Below, piece by piece: positions 51,617 to 61,800 of a DNA stretch of 64,000 nt. Position 1 is the stretch's first letter, and each line of letters opens with the position of its first letter. Origin of the DNA: Allokutzneria oryzae (lineage in GTDB: Bacteria; Actinomycetota; Actinomycetes; Mycobacteriales; Pseudonocardiaceae); the NCBI RefSeq assembly GCF_042429765.1, contig NZ_JBHLZU010000027.1:310001-374000 (forward strand). The letters run 5' to 3'. The notes below the pieces were generated by a model. It saw only the letters and a program-made list of their open reading frames with translations. It did not search any database and was not told the DNA's origin. The translations under genes were made by a program, and so were the position numbers.

Positions 51617-52825
51617 GTGGAAGCTGACCTGGTCTCCGTCGTCGGGATCGGCGCCGACGGCTGGGACGGCCTCTCGGCGCCCGCACGGCGCGCGGTGCTC
51701 GCTGCCGACGTGCTCTTCGGCAGCTCCAGGCAGCTCGCGCTCGTCCCCGGTGACGGCGAGCGGGTCAGCTGGCCGTCACCGATGCTGCCCGCCCTTCCCG
51801 GCCTGCTCGAAGCCCATCGCGGCAAGGCGCTCTGCGTGCTGGCCAGCGGTGACCCGATGTTCTTCGGGGTCGGCTCCACCCTCGCGCGGCTGGTCGGGCC
51901 GGAGCGCCTGCGGGTGCTGCCACACCCGTCGTCGGTGTCGCTGGCCTGCGCCCGGCTCGGCTGGCCGCTCGACGACGTCGAGGTGGTCTCCGCGGTCGGC
52001 CGCCCGGTGGAGGCGCTGAACGTCGCGGTGCACCCCGGACGCCGCGTGCTGGTGCTCAGCGCGGACGGCGGGACCCCCGCCGAGGTCGCCGCCCTGCTCA
52101 CCGCGCGCGGCTACGGCGCGAGCACGCTCACCGTGCTCGAACAGCTCGGCGGTCCCGACGAACGCCGGACCAGCGCGAGCGCCGCCACCTGGAACGAGAA
52201 GTGCGCCGCGCTCAACGTGATCGCGGTCGAATGCGCGCTCGACGGCCCACGGCTCTCATCGGTGCCCGGCCTGCCCGACGACGCCTTCGAACACGACGGC
52301 CAGCTCACCAAGCGCGAGGTCCGCGCGGTCACCCTCGCCACCCTCGCGCCCGTGCCCGGCCAGCTGCTGTGGGACGTGGGAGCGGGCGCGGGCAGCATCG
52401 CGATCGAGTGGTCACGAGCCCACCCGAGCTGCCGCGCCGTCGCGATCGAGAAGCACCCCGAACGCGCCGACCGGATCGTCCGGAACGCCGGAGCCCTCGG
52501 CGTGCCGTCGGTTCGGGTCGTGCGCGGCGCGGTGCCCGCCGCACTCGAAGGGCTTGACCAGCCGGACGCGGTGTTCATCGGCGGCGGCATCACCGTGCCT
52601 GGAGTGGTCGAGCGGTGTTTCGCCGCGCTCGCGCCGGGCGGTCGGCTCGTGGCCAACGCGGTCACCGTCGAGTCCGAGGCCGTGCTCGCGCGGTGGCACG
52701 GCGAGCTGGGCGGGGAGCTGGTGCGGCTCGCGGTCAGCAGGGGTTCGCCGGTCGGCGGTTTCACCGGCTGGCGGGCGTTGATGCCCGTGACCATCTGGAA
52801 CGTCGTCAAGGGAGAACAGCAGTGA
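51617..52825 (+). CDS. cobL: Precorrin-6Y C5,15-methyltransferase (decarboxylating) CobL
   Basis: GTG 51617. The 402-aa product is the CbiE-CbiT fusion: residues 1-195 are a class III methyltransferase (VSVVGIGADGW, LASGDPMFFGVGSTL), residues 215-395 a Rossmann class I methyltransferase (LWDVGAGAGSIAIEW, EKHPERADRIVRN, AVFIGGGI). It methylates C5 and C15 of precorrin-6B with decarboxylation of the C12 acetate. It overlaps cobM by 4 nt. Confidence 0.95.
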   Translation: MEADLVSVVGIGADGWDGLSAPARRAVLAADVLFGSSRQLALVPGDGERVSWPSPMLPALPGLLEAHRGKALCVLASGDPMFFGVGSTLARLVGPERLRVLPHPSSVSLACARLGWPLDDVEVVSAVGRPVEALNVAVHPGRRVLVLSADGGTPAEVAALLTARGYGASTLTVLEQLGGPDERRTSASAATWNEKCAALNVIAVECALDGPRLSSVPGLPDDAFEHDGQLTKREVRAVTLATLAPVPGQLLWDVGAGAGSIAIEWSRAHPSCRAVAIEKHPERADRIVRNAGALGVPSVRVVRGAVPAALEGLDQPDAVFIGGGITVPGVVERCFAALAPGGRLVANAVTVESEAVLARWHGELGGELVRLAVSRGSPVGGFTGWRALMPVTIWNVVKGEQQ

Positions 52826-53565
52826 CCGTGTACTTCATCGGAGCCGGACCCGGCGCGGCCGACCTGATCACGGTGCGCGGTCAGCGGCTCATCGAGGCGG
52901 CGCCGGTCTGCCTGTACGCGGGCGCGTTCGTGCCGACCGAGCTGCTGGAGCTGTGCCCGTCGGACGCGCGCGTCATCGACACCGCGAACCTCAACCTGGA
53001 CCAGATCCTCGCCGAGCTGGTCGCCGCGCACGAGCAGGGCAAGGACGTGGCTCGGCTGCACTCCGGCGACCCGTCGGTGTTCAGCGCGATGGCGGAGCAG
53101 ATGCGTCGCCTGGACGATGCCGGGGTGCCCTACGAGGTCGTGCCAGGCGTTCCGGCCTTCGCTGCCGCGGCGGCGACCTTGAAGCGGGAGTTCACCGTCC
53201 CCGGCGTCGGTCAGACCGTCGTGCTGACACGGACTTCCGCGCGCTCGACGCCGATGCCGGAGGGCGAGGACCTGACCTCGTTGGGCCGCAGCCGCTCCAC
53301 CATGGTCGTTCACCTTGCTGTGCAACGGATTGACGAGGTCGTCGCGGAGCTGGTGCCGAACTACGGTGAGGACTGCCCGGTCGCGGTCGTGGCGTGGGCC
53401 AGCCGGGAGAACGAGGTCGTCCTGCGCGGCACCCTCGCCGACATCGCAGCGCAGGTGCACGCGGCGGGCGTCCGCAGCGCGGCGGTGATCGTGGTCGGGA
53501 AGGTGCTCACCGCGAGCGGGTTCCTCGACAGCCACCTGTACTCCACGGCCCGGTGTCGTACCTAG
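52822..53565 (+). CDS. cobM: Precorrin-4 C11-methyltransferase CobM
   Basis: GTG 52822 overlaps the cobL stop. 247 aa with the tetrapyrrole methylase signatures VYFIGAGPGAADLITVRG at the N-terminus, ARLHSGDPSVFSAMAEQ around residue 75 and VPGVPAFAAAAATL around 110. It transfers the C11 methyl group from SAM. The 3' end overlaps the convergent cbiD gene by 4 nt. Confidence 0.95.
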   Translation: MTVYFIGAGPGAADLITVRGQRLIEAAPVCLYAGAFVPTELLELCPSDARVIDTANLNLDQILAELVAAHEQGKDVARLHSGDPSVFSAMAEQMRRLDDAGVPYEVVPGVPAFAAAAATLKREFTVPGVGQTVVLTRTSARSTPMPEGEDLTSLGRSRSTMVVHLAVQRIDEVVAELVPNYGEDCPVAVVAWASRENEVVLRGTLADIAAQVHAAGVRSAAVIVVGKVLTASGFLDSHLYSTARCRT

Positions 53566-54632
53566 GCCCGGCCGACGATCACCCCGGCACGGTCGATCAC
53601 CACGACATCAACCGCGACCGGGGACTCGGCGAGGACCTGACGACAGGTGGCGAGCGCGCCCACGGCGACGAGATCTCCCAGTGGCAGCCCGGCTTCCTGG
53701 CACAGGTGCAGCGCCCCGAGCGCGGTGTTCGCCGCACGGACCCGCTCGACCAGCTCGGGGCCGCCGCCCGCCTGGGCGGTGAGGTCGGCCAGCAGGTCGT
53801 GGTTCACCTGAGAGCGACCGGAATGCAGGTCCAGGTGGCCGTCGGCGAGCTTGGACATCTTGCCGATGCCGCCTGCGATCGTCAGGCGTGGCACGGGATG
53901 CCGCTTGACGTACTTCAGCACCGCGCCCGCGAAGTCGCCCATGTCCAGCAACGCGTCCTCGGGCAGGTCGTAGAGCTTCGCCGCGACCTTCTCCGATGTG
54001 CTCCCCGTGCAGCCCGCCACATGGCGGTAGCCCGCCGCGCGCGCCACGTCCACACCACGCCGGATGCTGTCGATCCACGCGGAGCACGAGTACGGCACGA
54101 CGATTCCCGTTGTGCCCAAAATGGACAGTCCACCCAGGATTCCCAGGCGTGGGTTCCACGTGTGCTTGGCGATCTCCTCGCCGTTGTCCACGGAGATCTC
54201 CACGACCACGTCACCAGTTCCACCGTGCGCCTCCGCGACACGCGCGACGTGTTCGCGCATCATCTGCCGCGGCACGGGGTTGATCGCCGGTTCGCCCACC
54301 TCCAGCGGCAGCCCCGGCTTCGTCACCGTGCCGACTCCTGGGCCCGCGCGGAACACCACGCCGCTGCCCGGCGCACCGTGCCGCACTGTCGAGGAGATCA
54401 GTGCGCCGTGCGTGACGTCCGGGTCGTCGCCCGCGTCCTTGACCACCGTGGCGTAGCCGGAGCCCGGCAGCAGCTCTTCCCGGGCCAGTGCGAAAGCGGG
54501 CCGTTGGCCCTTGGGCAGCAGGATTTCCACCGGGTCGGGGAACTCGCCGGTGAGCAGCGCCGTGTAGGCCGCGGTGGTCGCCGCTGTGGCGCACGCCCCC
54601 GTCGTCCAGCCATAGCGCAGATTCGTGCTCAC
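53562..54632 (-). CDS. cbiD: Cobalt-precorrin-5B C1-methyltransferase CbiD
   Basis: Start GTG 54632 (the frame is open to 54659, but that would reach into the divergent cobK gene). The product (about 356 aa) begins with LRYGWTTGACATAATTAAYTAL, a CbiD hallmark, and has GLPLEVGEPAINPVPR, GTTGIVVPYSC, GCTGSTSE and FAGAVLKYVKRHPVPRLTIAGG (split here over two motifs). CbiD is the C1-methylase of the anaerobic pathway, working on the deacylated ring; aerobic organisms use CobF. Its presence beside cobG is discussed under findings. Divergent from cobK by 17 nt. Confidence 0.92.
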   Translation of the reverse strand: MSTNLRYGWTTGACATAATTAAYTALLTGEFPDPVEILLPKGQRPAFALAREELLPGSGYATVVKDAGDDPDVTHGALISSTVRHGAPGSGVVFRAGPGVGTVTKPGLPLEVGEPAINPVPRQMMREHVARVAEAHGGTGDVVVEISVDNGEEIAKHTWNPRLGILGGLSILGTTGIVVPYSCSAWIDSIRRGVDVARAAGYRHVAGCTGSTSEKVAAKLYDLPEDALLDMGDFAGAVLKYVKRHPVPRLTIAGGIGKMSKLADGHLDLHSGRSQVNHDLLADLTAQAGGGPELVERVRAANTALGALHLCQEAGLPLGDLVAVGALATCRQVLAESPVAVDVVVIDRAGVIVGRA

Positions 54633-54649
54633 GGGGACAGGATGCAACA

Positions 54650-55393
54650 GTGACGGCAACGGTGCTGGTCCTGGGTGGGACCGGAGAGGCCAGGAAGCTC
54701 GCGGCGGAGCTCGCCGGGGAGGACCTGCGGGTCATCTCCTCGCTCGCCGGACGCGTGCGCGACCCCAAGCTGCCGGTAGGTGAGGTGCGCGTCGGCGGGT
54801 TCGGCGGCGTCGAAGGACTCACCACGTGGCTTCAGGACAACGCGGTGGATGCCGTGGTTGACGCGACGCATCCCTTCGCCAGCACGATGACCGCCTCGGC
54901 GGCGCGGGCCACTGCGATGCTGGGCATCGCCTTCCTCGTGCTGCGAAGGCCGGGCTGGGCCCCCGAGCCCGGTGACCGCTGGCACTGGGTGGACTCGCTC
55001 GACGAAGCCGCCGAGGTCCTGGAAACCCTGGGGGACCGGGTCTTCCTCACGACCGGCCGTCGCGACCTGCCCGTGTTCGCGAGGCTGGACAAGTTCTTCC
55101 TCGTCCGCTCCGTGGACGCCCCGGACACCTCGCTGGGCCGGATGCGAGTCGTGCTCGGGCGCGGACCGTTCACTGTGGACGGTGAGATCGAGCTGCTGCG
55201 CGAGCACCGCGTGGACGTGCTCGTCACCAAGGACAGCGGCGGCGGGATGACCGCCGCGAAGCTCGTCGCGGCCCGTCATCTCGGCCTGCCCGTCGTCATT
55301 CTGCGCCGCCCGCCGCTGCCTCCGGCCGTGACCGAGGTCGCGTCCGTGCCGGAGGCGGTGGAGTGGCTCATCCGGGGTAGCGGCGCGGGGTGA
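54650..55393 (+). CDS. cobK: Precorrin-6A reductase CobK/CbiJ
   Basis: GTG 54650. The 247-aa product has an N-terminal VLVLGGTGEARKLAAEL nucleotide-binding segment, DATHPFASTMTASAARA in the middle and LVTKDSGGGMTAAKL near the C-terminus, all diagnostic of CobK/CbiJ. It reduces precorrin-6A with NADPH. The 3' end overlaps the convergent cobIJ gene by 26 nt. Confidence 0.95.
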   Translation: MTATVLVLGGTGEARKLAAELAGEDLRVISSLAGRVRDPKLPVGEVRVGGFGGVEGLTTWLQDNAVDAVVDATHPFASTMTASAARATAMLGIAFLVLRRPGWAPEPGDRWHWVDSLDEAAEVLETLGDRVFLTTGRRDLPVFARLDKFFLVRSVDAPDTSLGRMRVVLGRGPFTVDGEIELLREHRVDVLVTKDSGGGMTAAKLVAARHLGLPVVILRRPPLPPAVTEVASVPEAVEWLIRGSGAG

Positions 55394-56858
55394 ACACCAC
55401 GCCGTCACGCCACTGGGTGGCGGACGACCCGACCAGCAGCAGGCAGCGCATGTCCACTGTGGAGGGATCGAGGTCGGCGAGCCGGACCACCCTGACCGAC
55501 TCCTCCGGCCCGCCGACGTCGCGGCCGATGACCACGGGCGTGTCCGGGGAACGGTGCTCCAGCAACAGGTCCCTGGCCTTCTCCACCTGCCAGGTGCGGC
55601 TGCGCGATGCCGGGTTGTAGATCGCCAGCACCAGGTCGGCGCGCGCGGCGGCGTCGAGCCGGGTGGCGATGATCTCCCACGGCTTCAGCCGGTCCGACAG
55701 CGAGAGCACGCAGAAGTCGTGCCCCAGCGGCGCCCCGACCCGGCTGGCGACGGCCTGAGCCGCGGTGAGGCCGGGCAGCACCCTGACCGGGACGTCGGCG
55801 AACTGCTCCTCGCCCGCGACTTCGAGAACGGCGCTGGCCATGGCGAACACGCCGGGGTCGCCGGAGGACACCACGACGACGCGCGATCCGCGCTTGGCCA
55901 GGTCCAGCGCGAACGCGGCGCGCTCCGCCTCGACCTTGTTGTCCGATGCGTGCCTGCGCTGGCGCGGGTTCGGTGGCACGCGGTTGATGTAGGTGACGTA
56001 ACCGACCAGGTCGTCGGCGGATTCGAGAGCCGCCTGGACCTCTGGCGTCGTCCACTCCCGCCCGGCGGGACCGAGGCCGACGACCACGACCTCGCCGGTG
56101 CCCTGGCGCGGACTGTCCGAAGTGGATGGACGGGTCTCCGTGTGCACCCGGCTCGGCAGCACCGCCACCGAGAAGTACGGCACGGTCGCGGGGTCGACAT
56201 CGGCCAGCGGCTCGATGCGCTGCTTCTCCGTGGTCGCCCGCTCCACGTACCATGCCTCGCCGAGCCGTCCCGCCGTGTCCAGAGCGGACCGGACGCCCTC
56301 GAAGGTGCGGCCCAGCTTCATGATCACCGCGGAGTCGGTCGCGGCGACGCGCTGCGCCAGCACGTCGCTCGGCAGGGTTCCCGGCAGCACGGTCAGCGTC
56401 TCGTCGCGCTCCACCAGCGGCCTGCCCAGCTCCGCCGACGCGCCGCTGACCGAGGTCACACCCGGCACGACCTCAGTGGGGAAGCGGTGCGCGAGCCGCT
56501 TGTGCATGTGCATGTAGGAGCCGTAGAAGAACGGATCGCCCTCGGCCAGCACCACGACGTCGCGACCCGCTTCCAGGTGCGCGGCGAGGCGTTGCGCGCA
56601 GGAGGCGTAGAACTCGTCGATGGCGCCCTGGTAGCCGCCGGGATGGTCGGTGGTCCCGGTGGTGACCGGGTAGACCAGCTGCTCCTCGATCTGGTCGCCG
56701 CGCAGGTAGGGCTCGGCGATCGAGCGGGCGATGCTGCGGCCGTGCCGCGCGCTGTGGAAGGCGATCACGTCGGCCGCGCCGATCAGCCTGGCCGCCTTCA
56801 CCGTGACCAGCTCAGGGTCCCCCGGACCCAGCCCGACGCCGTACAGCCGCCCGCTCAT
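55368..56858 (-). CDS. cobIJ: Bifunctional precorrin-2 C20-/precorrin-3B C17-methyltransferase CobIJ
   Basis: ATG 56858 overlaps the cobH stop by 4 nt. The 496-aa protein fuses two class III tetrapyrrole methylases: CobI (1-240; LYGVGLGPGDPELVTVKAARL, VLAEGDPFFYGSYMHMHKRL, VVPGVTSVSGASAELG) and CobJ (about 255-490; VVVVGLGPAGREWTTPEVQAAL, VVSSGDPGVFAMASAVLEV, VLPGLTAAQAVASRVGAPLGHDF in part). The fusion is usual in actinobacteria, including Mycobacterium. It adds C20 and C17 methyl groups, the second with ring contraction. Confidence 0.95.
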   Translation of the reverse strand: MSGRLYGVGLGPGDPELVTVKAARLIGAADVIAFHSARHGRSIARSIAEPYLRGDQIEEQLVYPVTTGTTDHPGGYQGAIDEFYASCAQRLAAHLEAGRDVVVLAEGDPFFYGSYMHMHKRLAHRFPTEVVPGVTSVSGASAELGRPLVERDETLTVLPGTLPSDVLAQRVAATDSAVIMKLGRTFEGVRSALDTAGRLGEAWYVERATTEKQRIEPLADVDPATVPYFSVAVLPSRVHTETRPSTSDSPRQGTGEVVVVGLGPAGREWTTPEVQAALESADDLVGYVTYINRVPPNPRQRRHASDNKVEAERAAFALDLAKRGSRVVVVSSGDPGVFAMASAVLEVAGEEQFADVPVRVLPGLTAAQAVASRVGAPLGHDFCVLSLSDRLKPWEIIATRLDAAARADLVLAIYNPASRSRTWQVEKARDLLLEHRSPDTPVVIGRDVGGPEESVRVVRLADLDPSTVDMRCLLLVGSSATQWRDGVVFTPRRYPG

Positions 56859-57481
56859 TCTTCCTCGCTCGCGATCGCGTTGACGGCCGCCGCGGTGATG
56901 GCGCTTCCCCCGCGCCGCCCGCGCACGACCAGGTACTCCAGTCCGAGAGTGTTGTCCGCCAAGGCGTCCTTGGACTCCGCCGCACCGATGAAGCCGACCG
57001 GGACACCCAACACCGCCGCTGGGCGCGGCGCTCCGGCGGCGATCATGTCGAGCAGGTGGAACAGCGCGGTGGGCGCGTTGCCGATCGCCACGACGGAGCC
57101 GCCGAGCCTGTCTCGCCACAGCTCCAGCGCGGCGGCGCTGCGGGTGTTGCCGAGCTCGGCCGCCAGCGCGGGGACGCGTGGATCGCGCAGCGTGCACACG
57201 ACCTCGTTGTCGGCGGGCAGCCGCTTGCGGGTCACCCCGGCCGCGACCATGTTGGCATCACACAGGATCGGCGCCCCCGCCAGCAGCGCGGCGCGGGCGT
57301 CGGCGACCACGCGCGGTGAGAACCCGATGTCCCGCACCAGGTCCGTCATCCCGCACGCGTGGATCATGCGCACCGCCACCCGCGCTATGTCCTCCGGCAA
57401 CCCGCTCAGGTCGCTCTCGGCACGAATGGTGGCGAAGGACTGCCGGTAGATCTCGGCCCCGTCCTTGATGTACCCGGTCAC
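56855..57481 (-). CDS. cobH: Precorrin-8X methylmutase CobH
   Basis: GTG 57481 overlaps the cobG stop by 4 nt. 208 aa with FATIRAESDLSGLPEDIARVAVRMIHACGM (catalytic His in MIHACG), GAPILCDANMVAAGVTR and GVPVGFIGAAESKDAL, all CobH/CbiC signatures. It moves the C11 methyl to C12, giving hydrogenobyrinate. Its own stop overlaps cobIJ, so cobG-cobH-cobIJ is one coupled operon. Confidence 0.96.
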   Translation of the reverse strand: MTGYIKDGAEIYRQSFATIRAESDLSGLPEDIARVAVRMIHACGMTDLVRDIGFSPRVVADARAALLAGAPILCDANMVAAGVTRKRLPADNEVVCTLRDPRVPALAAELGNTRSAAALELWRDRLGGSVVAIGNAPTALFHLLDMIAAGAPRPAAVLGVPVGFIGAAESKDALADNTLGLEYLVVRGRRGGSAITAAAVNAIASEEE

Positions 57482-58641
57482 TTGTCCCTCCGGGCCACCG
57501 CGAGTGCGGCGGCCGTGTCCACTGTGTACTTGTCGTCGACCTCGTAGCCGCCCGCCGTCGCCACGACGTCGACCACCTCGCCCTGAGGACGGCCGCAGCG
57601 CCGCGAGCAGCCCGCCCAGTGCACCCGCCGCGAGCTCGGCTCCGGCTCGGCGCGCAGCCAGGCGGCCGCGTCCGCGCGCACGTCCGCGAGGGACTTCACG
57701 CAGCCGGGCATGCCCGCGCACGAGGTCACCCCGTGCCACGGCGAGCGGGGATCGGTGATCAGGTCCCGGCCGACTACGGTGCCGGGCGCGACGTCGCCGA
57801 GCACGATGCTGCGCCACGGCGTCAGTCGCAGCGTGGAACCCGCGACGCGTAACAGCTCCGAGCCCTGCGCCGCGTCGAGCCTGCCGAGCGGGGCGCCAAC
57901 GACCAGCGTCCTCGGGCCCGCGAAGCCGGTCGCCAGTGGCAGGGACGGCCGGACCTCCACGCGGTGGCGCGTGATCGGCAGCGCCAGTCGCCGCAGAACC
58001 CGCTGCGGCCCCTCGACCAGCTCGGTGAGCCGCCACGCCGCGCAACCCTGCTGCGCGCGCTCGACCAGGAACGCCTGCGCGGCGGCGATCACCGTGGTGA
58101 CGGTCTGGCTCTCCGGGACGCGCACGCCGGTGTCCTGACCGGCCAGCAGCAGGGCCCAGTCGGTGCCGACGGGCCCGACCCGAGCCAGCCCGACGTCCCC
58201 GCCCAGCCCGCTCACGTCGCCCCGGCTGTCGATGGTGACCAGGAACCGGCCCGGCAGGTCGGCCAGCTCCGGCCAGGAGCACAGCTCGCGGTCGAGCTCG
58301 TCGACGAGCGGCTGGTCCCCGCCGAGCGGCGAGGCGATGATGTTGCGCACACGCTCGTGGCTCACCGAGGGCAGCAACCCGGCCGCGCACAGCCGCTCGG
58401 CGAGCCGTGCCTCCGCCCCCGCCAGCAGCCCGCGGATCTGGATGTTCGCCCGCGATGTCAGCTCCAGCTGCCCGTCGCCGAACGCCGCCGACGCCGTCAG
58501 AACCGCCTTGAACTGGGCCTTCGTCAGCGTTCCCCCGGGCACCCTGATCCGCGCCAGCCCGCCGTCGGCCGCGCGGTGCACCGTGACCGCGCCGGGGCAG
58601 GCGTCCCGGCGCGAGCGGTCGGCTGTGGCGTCGGCTGGCAC
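57478..58641 (-). CDS. cobG: Precorrin-3B synthase CobG
   Basis: GTG 58641 is the likely start (the frame is open further but runs into the riboswitch region). 387 aa, related to nitrite/sulfite reductases: LARIRVPGGTLTKAQFKAVL at the N-terminus, LTSRANIQIRGL, and [4Fe-4S] cysteines in TSCAGMPGCVKS (Cys-x5-Cys) and WAGCSRRCGRP (Cys-x3-Cys). CobG is the oxygen-dependent monooxygenase of the aerobic corrin pathway. First gene of cobG-cobH-cobIJ, divergent from cobN. Confidence 0.94.
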   Translation of the reverse strand: MPADATADRSRRDACPGAVTVHRAADGGLARIRVPGGTLTKAQFKAVLTASAAFGDGQLELTSRANIQIRGLLAGAEARLAERLCAAGLLPSVSHERVRNIIASPLGGDQPLVDELDRELCSWPELADLPGRFLVTIDSRGDVSGLGGDVGLARVGPVGTDWALLLAGQDTGVRVPESQTVTTVIAAAQAFLVERAQQGCAAWRLTELVEGPQRVLRRLALPITRHRVEVRPSLPLATGFAGPRTLVVGAPLGRLDAAQGSELLRVAGSTLRLTPWRSIVLGDVAPGTVVGRDLITDPRSPWHGVTSCAGMPGCVKSLADVRADAAAWLRAEPEPSSRRVHWAGCSRRCGRPQGEVVDVVATAGGYEVDDKYTVDTAAALAVARRDK

Positions 58642-58699
58642 GCGGCGGATGCTACTTGCAGGTGGGGGAGGAAGCCGAGGACTGTCAGTATGGTCACCG

Positions 58700-58800
58700 C
58701 GAACGGCGATGCAGGGAGGAAGCCGGTGTGAGTCCGGCGCGGTCCCGCCACTGTCACCCCGCGAGGGGGAGCCAGGAACTCCGGCACCGCCGTGCCCACA
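58700..58800 (+). promoter_or_regulatory. Cobalamin riboswitch upstream of cobN
   Basis: The conserved core is present in order: GCAGGGAGGAAGCCGGTGTG, AGTCCGGCGCGGTCCCGCCA-CTGT, and the B12 box GAGCCAGGAACTCC. The closing P1 stem pairs ACGGCG (58703-58708) with CGCCGT (58788-58793). Downstream, CCGGGGCGAGGACCCCGG (58805-58822) runs into the GGGGGAG ribosome-binding site of cobN, so ligand binding probably blocks translation initiation. Confidence 0.93.
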
Positions 58801-58840
58801 CGAGCCGGGGCGAGGACCCCGGGGGAGCGGAGCGTGCCGA

Positions 58841-61800
58841 GTGATCCTGCTGTTGTCGACCTCTGACACCGACCTGATGTCCGCCCGCGCCAGCGGCGCG
58901 GACTACCGGCTGAGCAACCCCGCCCGCCTCGGCGCCGAGGACCTGCCCGAGCTGACCGAGGGCGTCGACCTGGTGGTGGTGCGCATCCTCGGCGGCCGCC
59001 GCGCCTGGGAGGAGGGCCTGGACGCGCTGCTCGCGGGCGAGCGCCCGGTGGTGGTCCTCGGCGGTGAGCAGGCCCCCGACGCCGAGCTGATGGAGCTGTC
59101 CACGGTGCCCGGCGGGGTGTGCGCGGAGGCGCACGCCTACCTCGCGCACGGCGGCCCCGCCAACCTCGCCGAGCTGCACAAGTTCCTCTCCGACACCGTG
59201 CTGCTGACCGGTTTCGGCTTCGCCCCACCGGCTCCGACACCGACATGGGGTCCGCTGGAGCGCACGGCACGTCGCGACGACGGCCCGACGGTCGCGATCC
59301 TGTACTACCGCGCACACCACGTCGCCGGGAACACCGCGTTCATCCACACGCTCTGCGACGCCGTCGAGGAGTCGGGGGCGCGGGCGCTGCCGATCTACTG
59401 CTCCTCGCTGCGCACCGCGGAGCCGGAGCTGCTGGAAACCCTGCGCACCGCCGACGCACTGGTCGTCACAGTGCTCGCGGCCGGGGGCACCAAACCCGCT
59501 GCCGCCTCCGCCGGTGGCGACGAGGAAGCGTGGGACGTCGGCGCGCTCGCGGCGCTGGACGTGCCGATCCTGCAAGCACTCTGCCTCACCAGCAGCCGCG
59601 CCGCGTGGGACGACAACGACGACGGACTGTCCCCTTTGGACACCGCGACGCAGGTGGCCATCCCCGAGTTCGACGGGCGGATCATCACGGTCCCGTTCTC
59701 CTTCAAGGAGATCGACGCCGACGGCCTGACTGTCTACGTCGCCGACCCCGAGCGGGCCCGGCGGGTGGCGGGAATCGCCTACCGGCACGCCGTGCTGCGG
59801 CACATCCCACCGGCCGAACGGCGCATCGTGATCATGCTTTCGGCCTACCCCACCAAGCACTCCCGCATCGGCAACGCGGTCGGGCTCGACACCCCGGCCA
59901 GCGTGGTGCGGCTGCTCACCGCGATGCGGGAGCGCGGCTACGACGTCGGCCCGCTCGACGGCCCCGACGCGCTGCCAGGACTGGCCGCGCTCGACGGTGA
60001 CGCGCTGATCCACGCGCTGATCGCGGCGGGCGGCCAGGACGCGGACTGGCTCACCGAGGAGCAGATCACCAGCAACCCGGTGCGGATGCCAGCCGCCCGC
60101 TACCGCGCCTGGTACTCCACGCTGCCGGAGGACATGCGCGAGGAGATGGAGCAGCACTGGGGCGAGGCGCCAGGTGAGCTGTTCGTCGACCGCTCAAGCG
60201 ATCCGGACGGCGAGATCGTGCTCGCCGCGCTGCGCACCGGCAACGTGGTGGTGATGGTGCAGCCGCCGCGCGGCTTCGGCGAGAACCCCATCGCGATCTA
60301 CCACGACCCCGACCTGCCGCCGAGCCACCACTACCTGGCCGCATACCGCTGGCTGGCCGAGGACTTCGGCGCGCACGCGGTGGTGCACGTCGGCAAGCAC
60401 GGCAACCTGGAGTGGCTGCCGGGCAAGACGGTCGGCATGTCGGCGGCCTGCGGCCCGGACGCCGCGCTCGGCGACCTGCCGCTGATCTACCCGTTCCTGG
60501 TCAACGACCCCGGCGAGGGCACGCAGGCCAAGCGCCGCACGCACGCCACCCTGGTCGACCACCTGGTGCCGCCGATGTCCCGCGCCGACAGCTACGGCGA
60601 CATCGCGCGGCTGGAGCAGCTGCTCGACGAGTACGGCAACATCGCCGCGATGGACCCGGCCAAGCTGCCCGCGATCCGCGCCCAGATCTGGACGCTGATC
60701 CAGGCGGCCAAGCTGGACCACGACCTCGGGATGGCCGACCGCCCGCACGACGCGGAGTTCGACGAATTCCTGCTGCACGTCGACGGCTGGCTGTGCGAGG
60801 TCAAGGACGTCCAGATCCGCGACGGCCTGCACGTGCTCGGCCTGGCCCCGACCGGCGAGGCCAGGGTGAACCTGGTGCTGGCGATGCTCCAGGCCCGCCA
60901 GATGTGGGGCGGCAAGGTCGCGGCGCTGCCGGGACTGCGCGAGGCGCTGGGGCTGGTCGAGGACGGCACGGCGTCCAGGACCGGCACCGACGCGGTCGAG
61001 GAGACCGCGCGGAAGCTGGTGCTGGGCATGGAGAACGCCCTGTGGGACGCCGCCGCCGCGGCCGGTGTCGCGCACGAGGTGCTCGGCCGCGCCGACGAGC
61101 AGATCACCGAGATCCTGACCTTCGCGGCGGTCGAGGTGGTGCCCCGGCTCGCGCGCACGACCGACGAGCTGGACATGGTGCTGCACGCCCTCGACGGCGG
61201 CTACGTGCCGGCGGGCCCGAGCGGATCTCCGTTGCGCGGCCTGGTGAACGTGCTGCCGACGGGCCGCAACTTCTACTCGGTGGACCCCAAGGCGGTGCCG
61301 AGCCGCCTCGCCTGGGAGACCGGCCAGGCGATGGCGGACTCGCTGCTGGCCCGCTACCGCGCCGACACCGGCGAATGGCCGCCGTCGGTGGGGCTGTCGA
61401 TCTGGGGCACCAGCGCGATGCGCACCGCGGGCGACGACATCGCCGAGGTCCTCGCGCTGCTGGGAGTCCGCCCGGTGTGGGACGACCAGTCCCGCCGCGT
61501 CACCGGCCTCGAAGTCGTCCCGCTGGAGGAGCTGGGCCGCCCGCGCGTGGACGTCACCATGCGCATCAGCGGCTTCTTCCGCGACGCCTTCCCGCACGTG
61601 GTGGGCCTGCTCGACGACGCGGTCCGGATGGTCGCGGAGCTCGACGAGCCCGCGGACCAGAACTTCGTCCGCGCCCACGTGCTGGCCGACAAGGCCGCGC
61701 ACGGCGACGAGCGCAGGGCCACGATGCGCATCTTCGGCTCGAAGCCGGGCGCGTACGGAGCGGGACTGCTGCCGCTGATCGACAGCCGCAACTGGCGCGA

